DNA of 64,000 nt from NCBI RefSeq assembly GCF_000242615.2, contig NZ_KI912268.1, positions 2,301,977 through 2,365,976 of the forward strand. The letters are read 5' to 3'. A model generated the notes under the pieces. That model saw nothing but the letters and a program-made list of their open reading frames with translations. It made no database searches and was not told the origin of the DNA. Shown here in pieces: positions 7,798 through 16,372 of the stretch (position 1 is its first letter; each line of letters begins with the position of its first letter). The translations under genes and the position numbers were made by a program. The stretch is from Holophaga foetida DSM 6591 (GTDB taxonomy: Bacteria; Acidobacteriota; Holophagae; Holophagales; Holophagaceae).

Positions 7798-9522
7798 ATG
7801 CTCTGGCAGGCGATGGCGTCAATGCGGGATCTCGGGCGCCTGCACGAGATCGCCTCGATTCTGATCCGTTACGGGTTCGGGGATCTCGTGCGTCGCCTGG
7901 GCCTCGCCACCCCCCTGGAGAAGGCTGGACGCGCCCTGCACTGGCGGGACGCCGAGGCGCTCGCCCACCTGCCTCCCGCCTCCAGGGCGAGGCGAATCCT
8001 GGAGGAGCTGGGGCCGACCTTCATCAAGCTCGGGCAAGTGCTCGCCACCCGGGTGGACCTCTTCGACCAGGAGTGGATCGATGAGTTCAGCAAGCTCCTG
8101 GACCGGGCCCCAGCCGTCCCCTACACGGAGATACGCCATCAGCTGATCGAGGACCTGGGAGCTCCACCCGAGGAGATCTTCGCGGAGTTCGATCCCGTGC
8201 CCATGGCTGCGGCTTCCATCGGCCAAGTGCACAGAGCCCGCCTGGCAGATGGCACCCGGGTCGTGGTCAAGGTCCGTCGCCCCGGCATACGTCCGACGAT
8301 CGAGGCAGATCTTCGCTGGCTCGCCAAACTGGCAGAGCTGGCGGAATCGGAGCATTCCGAACTGGCCAGCTTCCATCCGGCCGAGGTGGTCCGCCAACTG
8401 GCCCAGTCGCTGCGACGCGAACTGGACTACACCAACGAGTGCCGCAATGCGGAACGCATCGCAACCAGATTCGCGGACTATGCCGACCAGGATGACTCAA
8501 GCACCGGGGATCCAGGCGAGCCCCCCATCATCGTCATTCCCCGAGTTCATTGGCAATGGGTCGCTGAACGGGTCTGTGTGCAGGAGTTCATCGACGGAAC
8601 CCCGGGGCGGGACTTGGCCGCCGTAGACAAGGCCGGACTGGACCGAAGGCTACTCGCCCGCCGAGGAGCCCGGGCCGTGCTGAAGATGATCGTCGAGGAC
8701 GGGTTCTTCCATGCCGACCCCCACCCCGGGAATATCTTCTACCTGCCTGGCAACCGCATCGCCTTCATCGACTTCGGGATGATGGGACGCCTCACCGAGG
8801 AGCGTCGCGACCAGCTGATCCGCCTGCTGGTGGGCCTGGTGCGGGACGACCCATCCCTCGTCGCGGAGGTGCTGATGGATTGGACCGGAGGTGGCCCAGT
8901 CGATGAGGCTGGACTGATCCTGGAAATCCAGGCCTTCGTGGACCAATACCACGGCGTCCCCCTGAAGCAGCTCAATCTTGGCGCCATGCTTTCCGATCTG
9001 GTCAACCTGCTGCGGCAGCACCGCCTCTCGCTACCCGTCGACTTGGCTCTGCTCATCAAGGCCTTCATCTCCCTGGAAGGCATGGGGCACGAACTGGACC
9101 CGGACTTCGACATGGTCGGGGAGGCGATGCCCATGGTGGAGAAGGCCATGCGGCGCCGCTACACGCCGAAGGCCGTCCTCAGGCGCACCTGGAAGACGGC
9201 TGGCGAGGCCTTGACCCTCCTCGCAGGACTTCCCAACGACCTTTCCCGCCTCCTTCGCGCGGCCCGGCGGGGCCGCCTGGAGATCCATATCGATGTCACG
9301 CACCTGAGGCGCGTGGGCAACCAGCTCGACCGCGCCGCCAACCGCATCACCATCGGCATCGTCGTGGCAGCGCTCATCATCGGGTCCTCGATCGTCATGA
9401 CGGTTCCGGGAGGCCCGAAGCTTTTTGGCCTGCCCTTCTTCGGGCTCCTCGGCTTCCTGATCGCTTCGATCGGAGGCATCTGGCTCCTGATCTCCATCTG
9501 GCGGACCCGGAAGGAGGAGTAG
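7798..9522 (+). CDS. ABC1/AarF/UbiB-family atypical kinase
   Basis: A 574-residue protein of the ABC1 atypical kinase family (UbiB, COQ8), ATPases tied to isoprenoid quinone synthesis. The family-specific KxGQ motif appears as FIKLGQVLATR near residue 78, and the Ala-rich nucleotide loop as AAASIGQVHRA. VKVRRPG, the catalytic segment FHADPHPGN and the metal-binding IDFGMMG follow. Two C-terminal transmembrane helices (about 515-570) anchor it, as in UbiB. It starts one base after the preceding stop, so the two genes form one transcription unit. The gene is not next to quinone genes, so the pathway role is inferred from family. Confidence 0.9.
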   Translation: MLWQAMASMRDLGRLHEIASILIRYGFGDLVRRLGLATPLEKAGRALHWRDAEALAHLPPASRARRILEELGPTFIKLGQVLATRVDLFDQEWIDEFSKLLDRAPAVPYTEIRHQLIEDLGAPPEEIFAEFDPVPMAAASIGQVHRARLADGTRVVVKVRRPGIRPTIEADLRWLAKLAELAESEHSELASFHPAEVVRQLAQSLRRELDYTNECRNAERIATRFADYADQDDSSTGDPGEPPIIVIPRVHWQWVAERVCVQEFIDGTPGRDLAAVDKAGLDRRLLARRGARAVLKMIVEDGFFHADPHPGNIFYLPGNRIAFIDFGMMGRLTEERRDQLIRLLVGLVRDDPSLVAEVLMDWTGGGPVDEAGLILEIQAFVDQYHGVPLKQLNLGAMLSDLVNLLRQHRLSLPVDLALLIKAFISLEGMGHELDPDFDMVGEAMPMVEKAMRRRYTPKAVLRRTWKTAGEALTLLAGLPNDLSRLLRAARRGRLEIHIDVTHLRRVGNQLDRAANRITIGIVVAALIIGSSIVMTVPGGPKLFGLPFFGLLGFLIASIGGIWLLISIWRTRKEE

Positions 9523-12066
9523 CTACCGTTTCTGCCGCTCCGCCACCCAGTTCATGACCTGGAGAGGCGTCATGGCGTTCAGATCCAGGGCCATGAGCTC
9601 CTCCCGCAGGGGGTCGGACTCGGCCTCGAAGAGGGGCAGCATGGGCTGCTGGACAGCCTGGGTCCGCTTGGCCTTGCGCGGGGCTTCGATGGGCACTTCT
9701 GGGGTTTCGGCCAGGATGCGCTGGGCCTTGGCGATGACCCCCTTGGGGAGCCCCGCCAGGCGGGCCACCTGGATACCGTAGCTGCGATCCGCGGGCCCCT
9801 CGGCGATGCGGTGGAGGAAGAGGAGCTGTTCCTCCCATTCCTGGACCTCCACATGGAGGTTCTGGATGCGGGGGTCCTCCGCCAGGGTCGTAAGTTCGAA
9901 ATAATGAGTAGCAAATAATGTTCGAGGCTCCCCACCCTTCAAGTCCCGCAGATGCAAGGCGATGGCCTCCGCCAGGGCCAGGCCATCCCGGGTGCTGGTG
10001 CCCCGGCCGATCTCGTCCAGAATCACCAGACTGTGGGGGGTCACCTGGTTGAGGATGCGGGCGGTCTCGGTCATTTCCACCATGAAGGTGGACTGGCCCT
10101 TGGCCAGGAAGTCGCTGGCGCCGATGCGGGTGAAGATGCGGTCAGTCAGCCCAAAGCGCATGAGTTCCGCCGGGACGAAGGAACCGATCTGGGCCATGAC
10201 CACCAGGAGGGCAGCTGTGCGCAGGAAGGTGCTCTTGCCACCCATGTTGGGGCCAGTCACCACCGCCATGGCCCGGCTCTGGCGCAGGCTCAGGTCATTG
10301 GGAATGCACTCCCTGCCCATGCGGGACTCCAGCATGGGGTGGCGCGCCCCGCTGAGCACCAACTCCCGCTCGTCGCTCAGCTCGGGACGCACCCAGCCGG
10401 ACTGCCGGGCCCGCTCCGCCAGGGCGCAGAGGACATCCAGCCGGGCACTGGCCTGGGAGAGCCGGGTCAGCTCGCCCCGGGATTCCAGCACCAGAGCCAG
10501 GAGGCGCCGATATTGGACATCCTCCAGGCGGAACTGGTCCGTCTCGGCGCTCAGGAGCCGCTGCTCAAAGGCCATGAGCTTCTCGGTGGTGAAGCGCTCG
10601 GCGTTGGCCAGGGTCTGCTTGCGGATGAAGTGGGCAGGGGCCGAGCCCAGGTTGGACTTGGTGATTTCGAAGTAGTAGCCGAAGACCCGGTTGTACTTGA
10701 TCTTGAGGCTGGCGATGCCGCTGGCGGCGCGCTCCTCTTCTTCGAGTTCCAGCATCACCTGCTTGGCGTCCCGGGCCAGTCGGCGCACCGCATCCAGTTC
10801 AGGGTCCACCCCCTCCTGAATCACGCCACCTTTGTCCAATTCCAGGGGCGGTGCTTCGGCCAGACAGCGCCGCAGCTCTTCCAGCAGGGGGGTACAGAGG
10901 GGGGTATCTTCGTCCCAGAGGTGGAGGGAACGGGCGTCCTCCAGCCAGCCTCCCTCCTGGATCAGGCCAGGGAGCCGCTGGAGCGAAGCCAGGCCCTCCC
11001 GCAACTGTCCCAGCTCGGGAGGCGTGGCCATCCCCATGGCCACGCGGCCCAGGAGGCGGTCCAGATCCGGTACGCCGGAGAGGAGCTTTTGGAGAGGATC
11101 CCGTCGCCGGTCCTCCGTAAGCCAGGCCACCTGGCGCCAGCGTTCTTCGAGGGAATCCCTGTCCCGCAGGGGCTGGTCCAGCCAGCCTTTCAGGAGGCGG
11201 CTTCCCATGCGGGTGCGGCTCTGGTCCAGCATGGCCAGAAGGCTTCCGGCCTTCGACCCATCCAGCGTGTTACCAAAGACCTCCAGGTGCCGGGCACTGG
11301 TGGCGTCCAGCAGCGGGCCCACGGCCCCCAGCTCCAGGGAGACCCCCTGGATGTGAGCGGGCCTGCCCTTCTGGGTGGCCTCCACCTGATCCAGCAGGGC
11401 CCCTAGCGCCCCGATGGCCGCTGGATAGGGGTCCAGGCCCACGCCCTCCAGGTGGGTCCAGCCGAAGAAGCCCAGGATCTGCTGACGGGCGCGCTCGGTC
11501 TCGAAGCGCCAGAGGGGGAGATGGGTACGGGCAGCGTCCAACTCGAAGGCGTCTTCACTGCCCTCCGCCAGCACCAGCTCGTTGGGGCCCAGGCGCTCCA
11601 GGGTGGAGCTCAGGAGTTCGGGGCCTTCTCCGGGAATGACCCGGAGCTGGCCCGAGGCCAGTTGCAGGAGGGCGATGCCCCAGGCGTTGCCTAATCGATG
11701 GACGCAGCCTAGCCAGCGGCCATCGTCATCCAGCCAAGTGCCAGGGGTGATGATGCGCTTGATGGCCCTGGGGAGAAGCCCCTTCACCTCTTCGGGCTTG
11801 GCCGTGGGCTCGGCGATGGCCGCCGAATACCCCGCCGCCAGGAGCTTGGGAAGGTAGCCCTCCAGGGCGAAGTGGGGCACCCCGCACATGGGGGTTTCGC
11901 TCTCGGAGCCCTTGCCCCGCAGGGTCAGGGCAATCTCCAGCACCGGGGCGGCCTTGACCGCGTCCTCCCCCAGGAGCTCGTAGAAGTCCCCCATGCGCGT
12001 CAAAAGAATCGCATCCCCCGCCTCCCGCTTCAGGGCGGCGATCTGTTGCAGCATGGGTGTGGACAT
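9523..12066 (-). CDS. mutS: DNA mismatch repair protein MutS
   Basis: An 847-residue MutS that recognises mismatches and small loops. The mismatch-binding Phe-x-Glu is present in TRMGDFYELLGEDA (about residues 27-30). The ATPase domain has Walker A TGPNMGGKST and Walker B with signature LVILDEIGRGTSTRDG. Length matches family MutS1. The stop codon abuts the stop of the upstream kinase gene (convergent), and the start is 3 bp from the end of the aminotransferase gene, so both are probably transcribed together. No mutL lies in the window. Confidence 0.98.
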   Translation of the reverse strand: MSTPMLQQIAALKREAGDAILLTRMGDFYELLGEDAVKAAPVLEIALTLRGKGSESETPMCGVPHFALEGYLPKLLAAGYSAAIAEPTAKPEEVKGLLPRAIKRIITPGTWLDDDGRWLGCVHRLGNAWGIALLQLASGQLRVIPGEGPELLSSTLERLGPNELVLAEGSEDAFELDAARTHLPLWRFETERARQQILGFFGWTHLEGVGLDPYPAAIGALGALLDQVEATQKGRPAHIQGVSLELGAVGPLLDATSARHLEVFGNTLDGSKAGSLLAMLDQSRTRMGSRLLKGWLDQPLRDRDSLEERWRQVAWLTEDRRRDPLQKLLSGVPDLDRLLGRVAMGMATPPELGQLREGLASLQRLPGLIQEGGWLEDARSLHLWDEDTPLCTPLLEELRRCLAEAPPLELDKGGVIQEGVDPELDAVRRLARDAKQVMLELEEEERAASGIASLKIKYNRVFGYYFEITKSNLGSAPAHFIRKQTLANAERFTTEKLMAFEQRLLSAETDQFRLEDVQYRRLLALVLESRGELTRLSQASARLDVLCALAERARQSGWVRPELSDERELVLSGARHPMLESRMGRECIPNDLSLRQSRAMAVVTGPNMGGKSTFLRTAALLVVMAQIGSFVPAELMRFGLTDRIFTRIGASDFLAKGQSTFMVEMTETARILNQVTPHSLVILDEIGRGTSTRDGLALAEAIALHLRDLKGGEPRTLFATHYFELTTLAEDPRIQNLHVEVQEWEEQLLFLHRIAEGPADRSYGIQVARLAGLPKGVIAKAQRILAETPEVPIEAPRKAKRTQAVQQPMLPLFEAESDPLREELMALDLNAMTPLQVMNWVAERQKR

Positions 12067-12069
12067 GGA

Positions 12070-13341
12070 CTAGTGCTTCGCGCAGACCCTTTCCAGGGCC
12101 TCGATCAGGGGCACCACACTCTCCTCCTTGATGGAGCAGAAGGCGATGCGGATGCAGTTGCCCTGCTGGGAGACCACGCCCACGCCCTCTTCGGCGATGA
12201 GCTGCTGGCGGATCTGGTCGGCGTCCAGGCCGTCCCTCAGCTTCAGCAGGCAGAAGCACCCGGCATTGAAGGGGTAGACGGTCCAGTAGGGGGAGGGCTT
12301 GGCCAGGGCGGCCTTGAGGCGCTGGTAGCGACCCGCCAGGATCAGGCGCAGGCGCTCGAACTCGGCCTCGTGGCGCTCATCCTGGAGCTCCAGCTCCACC
12401 AGGTGCTGGCTGAGGCCCACGGTGCCGCCCAGGCCGCTGCGGATGAGGCCCATGCACTTGTCCACCAGGATCTCGGCGATGGCCTTGTCCACCCCGAAGT
12501 GGAGGAAGGAGACGCGCCCGCCGAAGAAGCTCAGCTCCTTGGTGGCCCCATCGCACTTCAGGGGGATGAGATTGGGACTGCGATCGATGAGCTCGAAGAA
12601 GAGGCTCTTGGTGGTGGCGCTGGGTTCGAAGACCAGACCGTGATAGGCGTCGTCGCAGTAGACCACCACGGGCCGGATCGCCGCAGCCTCCACCAGCACG
12701 TTCCCGATGGCCACCAGCTCCTCGGGGGTGGGGCTGTAGCCGTTGGGATTGCTGGGGAAGTTCAGGAGGACATGGACCTTGCCCGGCACGGAGGCCAGCT
12801 TCTCCTTGAGACCCTCCAGATTGAAGCCCCCGTCAGCTCCGTAGAAGGGGAAGGGCATGAAGTCGCCCTGGAGGCGGACCTGGAAGACCTGTTCGTAGTT
12901 GTCCCAGTAGAGGTCAGGCAGGATCAAGGTGTCCCCCGGGGCAAAGAAGAGCTCGGAGGCCATGTTGAGGGCATGGCAGACCCCCGCCCCCGCCACCGGC
13001 AGCCCCACCTTCTCCATGCGGGCATCTTCCTTCACCAGCTTGGCGTGCCAGATCTTCCGGGCAGCCTCCCGACCTGCAATCGGGGCGTAGAGGAAGGCGT
13101 CCTTGGGGTTCAACCCGGCGAGCTTCTCCGCCATGGGTGCCAGGGGGATGGGATTCCCGGCGCCATCCGTGATCTGCCCGATGGTGGCATTGATGGCGCA
13201 GGCCTTGGCCTGGCCCGCCTGGTACGGAATGCCCTTGGGGAAGAAGGCCCGGTGACCCAGGGGCGACAGGGCCTCCAGGACGACGGGATTGATGGCCTGG
13301 ATACGGGCATTGCGGTCTAGGGCTTCTGCGTGGGTCGTCAT
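12070..13341 (-). CDS. PLP-dependent class I/II aminotransferase
   Basis: A 423-residue fold-type I aminotransferase. The cofactor segments are visible: LNFPSNPNGYSPT (substrate/PLP contacts), VVVYCDDAYHGLVF (Asp to the pyridine nitrogen) and the Schiff-base Lys in CDGATKELSFFGGRVSF. The start at 13341 has GAGG five bases upstream; the open frame extends 13 codons further without a ribosome site. The substrate cannot be told from sequence: the family covers aromatic, branched-chain and aspartate enzymes. It precedes mutS by 3 bp, which looks like chance packing rather than a shared function. A 33 bp inverted repeat lies 131 bp upstream. Confidence 0.85.
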   Translation of the reverse strand: MTTHAEALDRNARIQAINPVVLEALSPLGHRAFFPKGIPYQAGQAKACAINATIGQITDGAGNPIPLAPMAEKLAGLNPKDAFLYAPIAGREAARKIWHAKLVKEDARMEKVGLPVAGAGVCHALNMASELFFAPGDTLILPDLYWDNYEQVFQVRLQGDFMPFPFYGADGGFNLEGLKEKLASVPGKVHVLLNFPSNPNGYSPTPEELVAIGNVLVEAAAIRPVVVYCDDAYHGLVFEPSATTKSLFFELIDRSPNLIPLKCDGATKELSFFGGRVSFLHFGVDKAIAEILVDKCMGLIRSGLGGTVGLSQHLVELELQDERHEAEFERLRLILAGRYQRLKAALAKPSPYWTVYPFNAGCFCLLKLRDGLDADQIRQQLIAEEGVGVVSQQGNCIRIAFCSIKEESVVPLIEALERVCAKH

Positions 13342-13471
13342 GGGAACCTCAGGGGGGTGCTGGGAGTCCTGGCGGGCCAAAAGCCTGCCATCCGGTTGCT
13401 CAGGATACCAAACGAGCGCGACATTTCACGGATTGCCCGGGAGCAGGGCTCTTCAAGTGGGTACACAGGCG

Positions 13472-13504
13472 GGCGGAACCCATATTTGTTGAACGGGTTC
13501 CGCC
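13472..13504. repeat. Perfect 10 bp inverted repeat upstream of the aminotransferase gene
   Basis: GGCGGAACCC (13472-13481), a 13 nt AT-rich spacer and GGGTTCCGCC (13495-13504). The arms match exactly. It lies between the end of the outer-membrane barrel gene and the start of the aminotransferase gene, both on the minus strand. No U-run follows on either strand, so it may be a factor-independent stall, an operator or a leader hairpin. Confidence 0.6.
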
Positions 13505-13574
13505 AGGCGCCGAACGGCAGATTACTGCGGCTCGGCGCAGCCCCGGAGAGGGGACCGCGCCGGGGGGGGGATTA

Positions 13575-14102
13575 TCAGAAGTGGAACAATGCCACAGCCT
13601 GAAGGGCGTTGGCTTGGCCGTTGTCGGAGCGGAACTGGCCCGTGGTGAAGCGCCCCTCGAAGGACCAGTACCGGTCCAGGCGGTAGCCGGCACCAGCGGC
13701 CAGAGCCACACCACTCTTGCTGCCGCCGGGGTCGACGTCCCAAGAGTTGTATTGAAGCCCCATGGTCAGATAGAGCCCCTTCCGGCGCTGCTCTGTGTAG
13801 TAGACGTAATCGGCACCCAGGCTCCAGGCGCTGACATCAGTCTTTTGCCCCGTGCTGTCGTAGTGCCCATTGTAGGACTGGTAGTCAACACGGGGGCGGA
13901 ACTCATGGCCGTCACCGTAGTAGAGCCCCAGATGGGCGCCGAAGACGTAGCCCATGCTGTGGTCCAGGGTTGTTCCCAGATCCCCCATGGGGATCTGGAG
14001 TCCGCCCTGAACACCAAACTCGGCCTCCTGGGCCTGCAGGCCGGAGCCCACCAGCATCAGGGCAAGGGGGGCAGCGGCGATCCAACGAGATGTCCAGCTC
14101 AT
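13575..14102 (-). CDS. Small outer-membrane beta-barrel protein
   Basis: A 175-residue protein with a classical signal peptide (basic SWTSR, hydrophobic core to about residue 22, cleavage likely after GLQAQ). The mature part alternates hydrophobic and polar residues, is rich in Tyr, Gly and aromatic girdle residues, and ends in Phe (ALFHF), a recognised BAM signal for outer-membrane proteins. Size suggests eight strands, as in the OmpA/OmpX-like barrel families. A strong ribosome site (AGGAGG, six bases from the ATG) suggests good expression. Specific function is not evident. Confidence 0.75.
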   Translation of the reverse strand: MSWTSRWIAAAPLALMLVGSGLQAQEAEFGVQGGLQIPMGDLGTTLDHSMGYVFGAHLGLYYGDGHEFRPRVDYQSYNGHYDSTGQKTDVSAWSLGADYVYYTEQRRKGLYLTMGLQYNSWDVDPGGSKSGVALAAGAGYRLDRYWSFEGRFTTGQFRSDNGQANALQAVALFHF

Positions 14103-14135
14103 TCAAAACCTCCTAGGCATAACGCGCCCAGGTTA

Positions 14136-15563
14136 TCACGCAATGAGCAGAGTCATGGTAATCGTGGTGCCCAACCCCTCGCCCTCACTGTGAAGCTGGA
14201 TCGAGCCCCCCATCATCTCCATCAGGTGCTTGCAGATGACCAGCCCCAGGCCGGTCCCCCCGTATTCCCGGGAATGCCCCCCGTCAGCCTGAACAAACTT
14301 CTGGAAGAGGTTGGCCTGGGCCTCGGGACTCACTCCGATGCCCGTATCCGCCACGGTGAGGTTGATGCAACCGATGCCCCGCTCCACTCCGAGCGTGACC
14401 GTGCCCTCCTTGGTGAACTTGAGGGCATTCGAGAGGACGTTCAGGACAACCTGCTTCATGCGCCCGGGATCGATGGACACCTCGGGCATCTCCTTGAGGT
14501 CCGTGGGCCAGGCCAGTTCCACCCCGGGGTTGCGAGGATAGGCGGCAGCGATGGGCTTCAGTTCCTCGACCAGGATGTGGAGGCTCCACGGCTCCATCCG
14601 GATCTGCATCCGCCCCGACTCGATCTTGGCCAGATCCAGGATGTCATTGAGGAGAGCCAGGAGGTGCTGACCGGAATGGTAGCTGTCCCGAAGCATCTGC
14701 CGCATCTCGCCTTCGTCTTCATAGAGGCCGTCCAGCACGAGCCGGGTGAAGCCGAGGATACCCGTGAGGGGGGTGCGCAGTTCGTGGCTGGTGAGGGCCA
14801 GGAACTCGCTCTTGAAGCGATCCGCCTCCCGGAGGGCCGCATTGGCCCGTTCCAGTTCTCCGGTCTTGGTCCGGAGGGCGTCCCGCTGCTCTCCCAGATC
14901 CCGGAAGAGCCAGGCGTTGTAAATGGAAACGGCGACCTGACGCTGGAGGATGGTCAGGGAGTCCAGGTCGTCCTCCAGCTGGTGCCCCGTCTCCAGTTCC
15001 AGAACGGCAAAGCCCATCAGGAGGAGCTGGTGCTCGAAGGGGATGAAGAAGAGAGAGGTGTCCTTTCCCGCTGGCGTCAAAGCCCCCATGGTTCCCCCGA
15101 GGGAACCCATGTCCAGCCACTGGGCCTGGTAGAGGACGATAGGCGATTCAGGAAAAGGATTGGGGGCCGGAAGCAGAAACTGAGACCACTGGGATTTAGG
15201 GATGCCGTTTCCCACCCTGGGCAGGAAACAGGATCCTCCGTCCTCCAGGATCCAGATGACACAGCGCTTGGCGTTGTATTCCTGCACGAAGACATCCATG
15301 AGCACACTGACGACCTGGTTCACCTTGGGGGTGGCTGCCAGGATCTCGGCCACATGCTGCAATACCGTCATCTGGTGGGTGCGGTCCGCCAGCTTGCTCC
15401 GCATCTCCCCCAGTTCCGCCGCCATCTGGGAAATCTGACGCTGGCTGTGGAGCAGCTCCGCAAGAATCTCCTCACTCGATCCCCACTGCTGCATGCTGGT
15501 CCCGAGCCCAGGGCGGACCGGGGACTGGCCGGGCTTGTGGGGGTTGGGAGGTGTGACGTTCAT
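14136..15563 (-). CDS. Soluble GAF-domain sensor histidine kinase
   Basis: A 475-residue cytoplasmic histidine kinase without transmembrane helices. A short coiled coil (residues 30-75) leads to a GAF-like sensor (about 70-220), then a dimerisation/phosphoacceptor domain with His260 in the H-box SHELRTPLTG, and a HATPase domain with the N box NVLSNALKF, G1 box DTGIG and G2 box YGGTGLGL. No receiver domain is attached and no response regulator gene is adjacent, so its partner is elsewhere. It is divergent from the ECF sigma gene. Confidence 0.9.
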   Translation of the reverse strand: MNVTPPNPHKPGQSPVRPGLGTSMQQWGSSEEILAELLHSQRQISQMAAELGEMRSKLADRTHQMTVLQHVAEILAATPKVNQVVSVLMDVFVQEYNAKRCVIWILEDGGSCFLPRVGNGIPKSQWSQFLLPAPNPFPESPIVLYQAQWLDMGSLGGTMGALTPAGKDTSLFFIPFEHQLLLMGFAVLELETGHQLEDDLDSLTILQRQVAVSIYNAWLFRDLGEQRDALRTKTGELERANAALREADRFKSEFLALTSHELRTPLTGILGFTRLVLDGLYEDEGEMRQMLRDSYHSGQHLLALLNDILDLAKIESGRMQIRMEPWSLHILVEELKPIAAAYPRNPGVELAWPTDLKEMPEVSIDPGRMKQVVLNVLSNALKFTKEGTVTLGVERGIGCINLTVADTGIGVSPEAQANLFQKFVQADGGHSREYGGTGLGLVICKHLMEMMGGSIQLHSEGEGLGTTITMTLLIA

Positions 15564-15766
15564 GTGTGCTCATAGGATGACTGCCCTAAAATAGGATGCA
15601 AGCCAGGAGTATTGACCGAACATTCCTGGTTCGGGCTCGGGACTTTTCCTGTGCAAGCAGATCGTTGCGGCCCATCATGGATACATTCGCGCCGCCAGCC
15701 TTGGCCAGGGGCCCGGATCCCCCCTCACCACCCGCCTTCCCCGGCAACCACGGTAGGTCATCAACA

Positions 15767-16372
15767 ATGGATGTCAGTCACGAAGCCAACCTGATCGCCC
15801 AGGCCATTCAAGGGGATGGCGATGCCTTCGGCTCCCTGGTGGAGCCGTACTTGGGGCTCTTCTATGCCGGTATCCATCGAATTCTCCAGGATCCCCAGGA
15901 CGCCCAGGACGCCCTCCAGGAAGCCCTCCTGAGCATCCATACCGAACTTTACCGATTCCAGGGCATGAGCAAGTTCAGCACCTGGGCCTATCGGGTCTGC
16001 ATCAACGAGGCCCTGATGATGCGCCGCTCCAAGCTCCGCAAGCGGGAGGACAAAATCGAGGATTTCCTGCCACGCTTTGCCCCCGACGGGCATCTGATGA
16101 ATACAGACAGCCTGCGCGACTGGAGTCAGGAAGCAGTGGCCCTGGACCTGGTGGAGCAGGAGCAGGTGAGGGAGAAGATTCGTGAAGGCCTGGAGAAGCT
16201 TTCAGATGAGCAGAGGTCGGTTTTCATCCTGAGGGATCTGGAAGGTATGGATACGGAAGAGGTGGCCCAGATGCTAGGTATCAGCCGGGGCTTGGTCAGG
16301 CAGAGGCTTCATCGCGCTCGATTGGGACTGCGTGGTGTCCTGGAAGATTTCATGACCGGGGAGCGTTCATGA
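15767..16372 (+). CDS. ECF-type RNA polymerase sigma factor
   Basis: A 201-residue extracytoplasmic-function sigma factor. Region 2 spans about residues 25-95 (DAQDALQEALLSIHTELYRF, then STWAYRVCINEAL) and region 4 about 140-195 (LSDEQRSVFILRDLEG, then the helix-turn-helix SRGLVRQRLHRARLGLR). The open frame extends upstream to 15596, but the added 57 residues are Pro-rich and not part of the family; the ATG at 15767 is preferred. It overlaps the downstream anti-sigma gene by ATGA, a typical coupled arrangement. The pairing with a ChrR-like anti-sigma suggests a RpoE/ChrR-type stress response, by analogy. Confidence 0.9.
   Translation: MDVSHEANLIAQAIQGDGDAFGSLVEPYLGLFYAGIHRILQDPQDAQDALQEALLSIHTELYRFQGMSKFSTWAYRVCINEALMMRRSKLRKREDKIEDFLPRFAPDGHLMNTDSLRDWSQEAVALDLVEQEQVREKIREGLEKLSDEQRSVFILRDLEGMDTEEVAQMLGISRGLVRQRLHRARLGLRGVLEDFMTGERS

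Noticed and set aside
9952..13320. Long plus-strand frames (484 and 482 codons) opposite mutS and the aminotransferase gene
   Set aside because: Shadows of well-supported genes with complete motifs on the minus strand.
13562..13570. Run of nine G residues after the barrel gene
   Set aside because: A homopolymer in an intergenic region; no sign that it shifts a reading frame, so not treated as a phase-variation site.
13581..15575. 664-codon open frame on the plus strand
   Set aside because: It runs opposite the barrel protein and histidine kinase genes, both with good motifs and starts; the product is compositionally biased.
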